DNA of 64,000 nt, taken from positions 2,666,001 through 2,730,000 of the forward strand of contig NZ_CP135529.1 in NCBI RefSeq assembly GCF_032401055.1. Direction: 5' to 3'. The translations under genes and the position numbers were made by a program. The DNA is from Tardiphaga sp. 709. GTDB taxonomy: Bacteria; Pseudomonadota; Alphaproteobacteria; Rhizobiales; Xanthobacteraceae. The notes beneath the pieces are model-generated. The model searched no databases and had not been told where the DNA came from. It worked only from the letters and a program-made list of their open reading frames with translations. Of the stretch, positions 61,306 to 64,000 are shown one piece after another; position 1 is the first letter of the stretch; every line of letters begins with the position of its first letter.

Positions 61306-62988
61306 TTGTCGACTTGGGTGGGTTCATACGTGCTGAGCGGTTTCGCACGCAAAACGAGATTGCGGACATCGCGCGCTGGCTTTCATGCCGGCCTCGCTTC
61401 AGTTCTGCTGATGGCAGGCGCCAGCTCCGTCCATAACGCCACCGCTCTCGACGAAACCCGCACCCTCTCGTTCCACCACACCCATTCCGGCGAAGACCTC
61501 ACCGTCACGTTCAAGCGCAATGGTCGCTATGACGACGACGGGATGAAGAAGATCAACTACTTCCTCCGCGACTGGCGCAGCCAGGACCAGACCAATATGG
61601 ATCGTCGCCTGTTCGACATCCTCTGGGAGGTCTATCGCGACGTCGACGGCAAGGCGCCGATCCAGATCATCTCCGCCTATCGCTCTCCCGCCACCAACGC
61701 CATGCTCCGCCGCCGCTCGTCCGGCGTCGCTCGCGCCAGCCAGCATATGCTCGGCCATGCGATGGACTTCTTCATTCCCGGCGTGGCGCTGGAAAAGATC
61801 CGCTTTGCCGGTTTGCGCCTGCAACGCGGCGGCGTCGGCTTCTATCCGACCTCCGGCTCGCCTTTCGTGCATCTCGACACCGGCAGCATCCGTCACTGGC
61901 CGCGCATGACGCATGACCAGCTGGCGCGCGTCTTCCCCGACGGCCGCACCGTGCATCTCCCCACCGACGGCCGGCCGTTGGCTGGCTATCAGCTGGCGAT
62001 GGCTGAGATCGAGAAGCGCGGCGATGGCGACAGCGCAGCCTTTTCCAAGAGCAAGCCGGGCTTGTTCGCCTCGCTGTTCCGTGGCGGCAAGTCGAATGAC
62101 GACGAAGACGAGAGCGCAGCAGCCGCGATCGCACCCGCCAAGCCATCGCCTGTCGGCATGATGGCCGCCGCGATGCCTGCGAAACCGATCGATACGAAGC
62201 AGGCCGAAACGAAGCTGGCTGAGGCGAAGTCCTCGGACCCCGTCCCGATGCCCCGCTCCAAACCGGCCGCAGCGGCAACCTATCAGCTCGCATCGGCTGA
62301 CACCGAGACCGTTCCGGTACCGCGCCCGAAGGCACCGATTCCGGCGCCAGCGGCCAAGGCCGACAACCGGCCGCAGACGCCGGCCGATATTATCAATGCC
62401 CGCGGCTTCTGGGATGATATGCCGGCGCCGAAACAGGCCACGCCGCAGCAGGTCGCCGCGATCACCGCGCGCCAGGCCTTGGCCAATGTGGTCGATCCGC
62501 AGCCGGCCGCCACCGAGTCCAGCTTCGCCAAGGCGATGGCCTATGCGCCGCCGGCTAACTCCCCGGTCGATCGCGCCAATGTCGTTGCCGCCAGCGCGCC
62601 GATCCCACGTAGCATGCGTCCGGCCTCCGTGGCCAAGAACCCGATGGCGGTGAACAACATCACCACCGTGGTTGCGAAGGGCGCACAGGGCCAGAGCAGC
62701 ACTATTGCAGTCGCGACCCGCCTCACTGCCGCTGCCATTCCTGACAATCATGTCTGGATGCGCGCGATGATCCTGGCGCCGAGCGCCACCACATCGATGT
62801 CGGCCTCAGTGATGGGCGACGGCGACATGACCATCCTGCGCGCACACTTCGTCAAACCGCAGGCGGTGGTGGCGATGACTTTCTCGGATGATCCGCAGCT
62901 CGGTCTGGTCTGCGACCGCTTCACTGGCTCGGCAACGGCCTCGCTGGCGACGACCGCGTTTGTGATGCGCACGGCATCGCTGCGTTAA
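61306..62988 (+). CDS. DUF882/YcbK-like M15-type murein endopeptidase
   Basis: A 560-residue exported protein starting at TTG 61306. After a signal peptide the DUF882 domain (TLSFHHTHSGEDLTVTFKRN; IISAYRSPATNAMLRR) carries the zinc motif SQHMLGHAMDF and FVHLDTG of M15 peptidases. In E. coli the homologue MepK cuts 3-3 cross-links, which the neighbouring transpeptidase makes. The C-terminal 300 residues are Pro/Ala-rich with no clear domain. The 260-bp upstream gap contains one CtrA-like half-site (TTAACCAT at about 61134-61141). Confidence 0.86.
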   Translation: MSTWVGSYVLSGFARKTRLRTSRAGFHAGLASVLLMAGASSVHNATALDETRTLSFHHTHSGEDLTVTFKRNGRYDDDGMKKINYFLRDWRSQDQTNMDRRLFDILWEVYRDVDGKAPIQIISAYRSPATNAMLRRRSSGVARASQHMLGHAMDFFIPGVALEKIRFAGLRLQRGGVGFYPTSGSPFVHLDTGSIRHWPRMTHDQLARVFPDGRTVHLPTDGRPLAGYQLAMAEIEKRGDGDSAAFSKSKPGLFASLFRGGKSNDDEDESAAAAIAPAKPSPVGMMAAAMPAKPIDTKQAETKLAEAKSSDPVPMPRSKPAAAATYQLASADTETVPVPRPKAPIPAPAAKADNRPQTPADIINARGFWDDMPAPKQATPQQVAAITARQALANVVDPQPAATESSFAKAMAYAPPANSPVDRANVVAASAPIPRSMRPASVAKNPMAVNNITTVVAKGAQGQSSTIAVATRLTAAAIPDNHVWMRAMILAPSATTSMSASVMGDGDMTILRAHFVKPQAVVAMTFSDDPQLGLVCDRFTGSATASLATTAFVMRTASLR

Positions 62989-63019
62989 GAGCGCGAATTT
63001 CTCAGACTATAATGGTGTC

Positions 63020-63124
63020 ATGGCCGGGTTTGACCCGGCCATCCATCGTTATTTTTGTGGCTAGCTGGATACGCGGGTCGTCTAGCGCGAAGACGCGCTT
63101 CGCGCTTTTGCCCGCGTATGACAC
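63020..63124. repeat. Tandem hairpin intergenic repeats
   Basis: First, ATGGCCGGG-TTTGA-CCCGGCCAT (63020-63042), a unit widely repeated in Bradyrhizobium-group genomes. Second (63064-63124), a nested dyad: outer ATACGCGGG / CCCGCGTAT around inner AGCGCGAAG / CTTCGCGCT. They lie between the convergent DUF882 and gapR genes and may also end transcripts. Confidence 0.65.
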
Positions 63125-63160
63125 CTGAGTGTTTGGCTGAGTATTGGCGCGCTAAGCGCC

Positions 63161-63436
63161 TTACAGCATTCCCAAGGCCTGCAGATAGGTCTCGAGGATT
63201 GTCTCCTGCTCCGCACGCTCGTTAGCGTCCTGCTTGCGCATGCGGATGATGGTGCGCAGCGCCTTCACGTCGTAGCCGTTGCCTTTGGCTTCGCCATAGA
63301 CGTCCTTGATGTCGTCGGAGATCGTCTTCTTTTCTTCTTCAAGGCGCTCGATACGCTCGACGATAGCCTTGAGCTGATCCTTGGCGAAAGAATGTGTCGC
63401 CTGATCGTCCAGCACGGACGCAGCAGAGGTGGCCAT
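63161..63436 (-). CDS. gapR: GapR-family nucleoid protein (DUF2312)
   Basis: A 91-residue basic helical protein ([40 protein letters not shown]) of the GapR family, which clamps overtwisted DNA and stimulates topoisomerases ahead of replication forks in Caulobacter. Length and sequence match the family closely. It is a single gene. Confidence 0.95.
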   Translation of the reverse strand: MATSAASVLDDQATHSFAKDQLKAIVERIERLEEEKKTISDDIKDVYGEAKGNGYDVKALRTIIRMRKQDANERAEQETILETYLQALGML

Positions 63437-63625
63437 CGAAAACTCCTGGTGAACTGATGTTGCTTGAAGCGGATATGGGGTGGGTTTGAGTGCGCAGCGT
63501 TATGCGCGCATTAATCTTAAGGAAATGACACTCATGACCACGGCGCCCTGCGTCAAGGCGACTTCGCGGTCATCCACAGCGCCCCCACAGCTTTGATTTT
63601 CTTGGCTGAAAAAGACCAGAAAACC

Positions 63626-63928
63626 TCAATGTCCACTGTGCGCTTTCTTCATGGCCTCAATTTGTTCGGGTTTGGCCTCGGCCTGATGCAGCGATTTCCA
63701 AGTCTCATAAGGCATGCCGTAAATCGCTTCGCGGCTCTCGTCTTTGGTCATCGCCACGCCCTTGGCGTCGGCAGCGTCCTTCAACCAGTTTGACAGGCAG
63801 TTCCGGCAGAAGCCGGCCAGATTCATCAGGTCGATATTCTGCACATCGGTGCGACCGCGCAAATGGTCAACCAGCCGGCGAAAGGCGGCGGCCTCAAGTT
63901 CGGTCTGGATCTTGTCGTCAATCGCCAT
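63626..63928 (-). CDS. DUF1244 family protein
   Basis: A 100-residue soluble protein starting MAIDDKIQTELEAAAFRRLV and containing LAGFCRNCLSNWLKDAADAK and MPYETWKSLHQAEA. The paired cysteines in GFCRNC and the overall pattern identify DUF1244, found across alphaproteobacteria and of unknown function. The start at 63928 is preferred over an upstream in-frame codon at 63949. Confidence 0.9.
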   Translation of the reverse strand: MAIDDKIQTELEAAAFRRLVDHLRGRTDVQNIDLMNLAGFCRNCLSNWLKDAADAKGVAMTKDESREAIYGMPYETWKSLHQAEAKPEQIEAMKKAHSGH

Positions 63929-64000
63929 GAAATGGTCTCGCTGTTGCACTCGATACCGGCCTGTCGTCTTCGTGTAACATGGGCGCTGTCACAGATTTTG

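Noticed and set aside
1-64000. CRISPR arrays, insertion sequences or prophage
   Set aside because: No regularly spaced direct repeats, transposase, integrase or phage structural genes were seen; the repeats found are short hairpin units.

Overview
The window looks like ordinary chromosome of an alphaproteobacterium in the Bradyrhizobium/Rhodopseudomonas/Tardiphaga group (Nitrobacteraceae, Hyphomicrobiales). Supporting signs are high GC, two phasin genes, a trxB-lsrB/vtlR-sRNA locus, split pntA genes beside a small aa3-oxidase subunit IV, GapR, a tRNA-His without G-1:C73, Irr/ICE-like iron boxes and short dispersed hairpin repeats of the kind common in that group. I saw no prophage, insertion sequence, CRISPR array or rRNA operon.

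Layout. 0-5.5 kb: truncated Lrp regulator, trxB-lsrB/vtlR with a probable AbcR-type sRNA, then a copper P-type ATPase divergent from its CsoR repressor. 5.8-11.5 kb: MHYT-GGDEF-EAL protein, orphan ParA-like ATPase, small envelope genes, SGNH hydrolase, a broken receiver-domain relic and tRNA-His. 11.6-16.3 kb: two phasins with PhaR-type boxes and a large PAS histidine kinase. 16.3-18.9 kb: nitric-oxide/denitrification accessory unit (nnrS, pseudoazurin, NnrR-type regulator) around one NnrR box. 18.9-26.6 kb: two-component system, TonB siderophore receptor and Fe(III) ABC importer fbpAB with Irr-like boxes. 26.6-34.2 kb: AI-2E-family membrane protein, CoA transferase scoAB, AsmA-like protein, and a polyamine-type ABC transporter lacking its binding protein. 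34.3-39.7 kb: second GGDEF-EAL protein, a frameshifted FAD oxidoreductase, two DUF465 genes and a decayed drug/metabolite transporter.

40-49 kb: purEK, aquaporin, rpsU, TPR lipoprotein, DJ-1-like protein with a divergent LysR regulator, ChaA antiporter, cupin and VOC proteins. 49-52.2 kb: proton-translocating transhydrogenase (three pnt genes) and oxidase subunit IV. 52.2-56.2 kb: Doc toxin with an AbrB-type antitoxin next to a 19-bp palindrome, M3 peptidase, and an XRE/unknown gene pair. 56.3-64 kb: TerC protein, sigma-54 activator, an L,D-transpeptidase next to a YcbK/MepK-like peptidase (the order seen for ycbB-ycbK in E. coli), GapR and DUF1244.

The main themes are metal homeostasis (Cu export, Fe uptake), redox and respiration (TrxB, Pnt, NO response), carbon storage (phasins), second-messenger signalling and cell-wall remodelling. 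The less ordinary observations are regulatory sites and decayed genes. No clearly new multi-gene system is evident.
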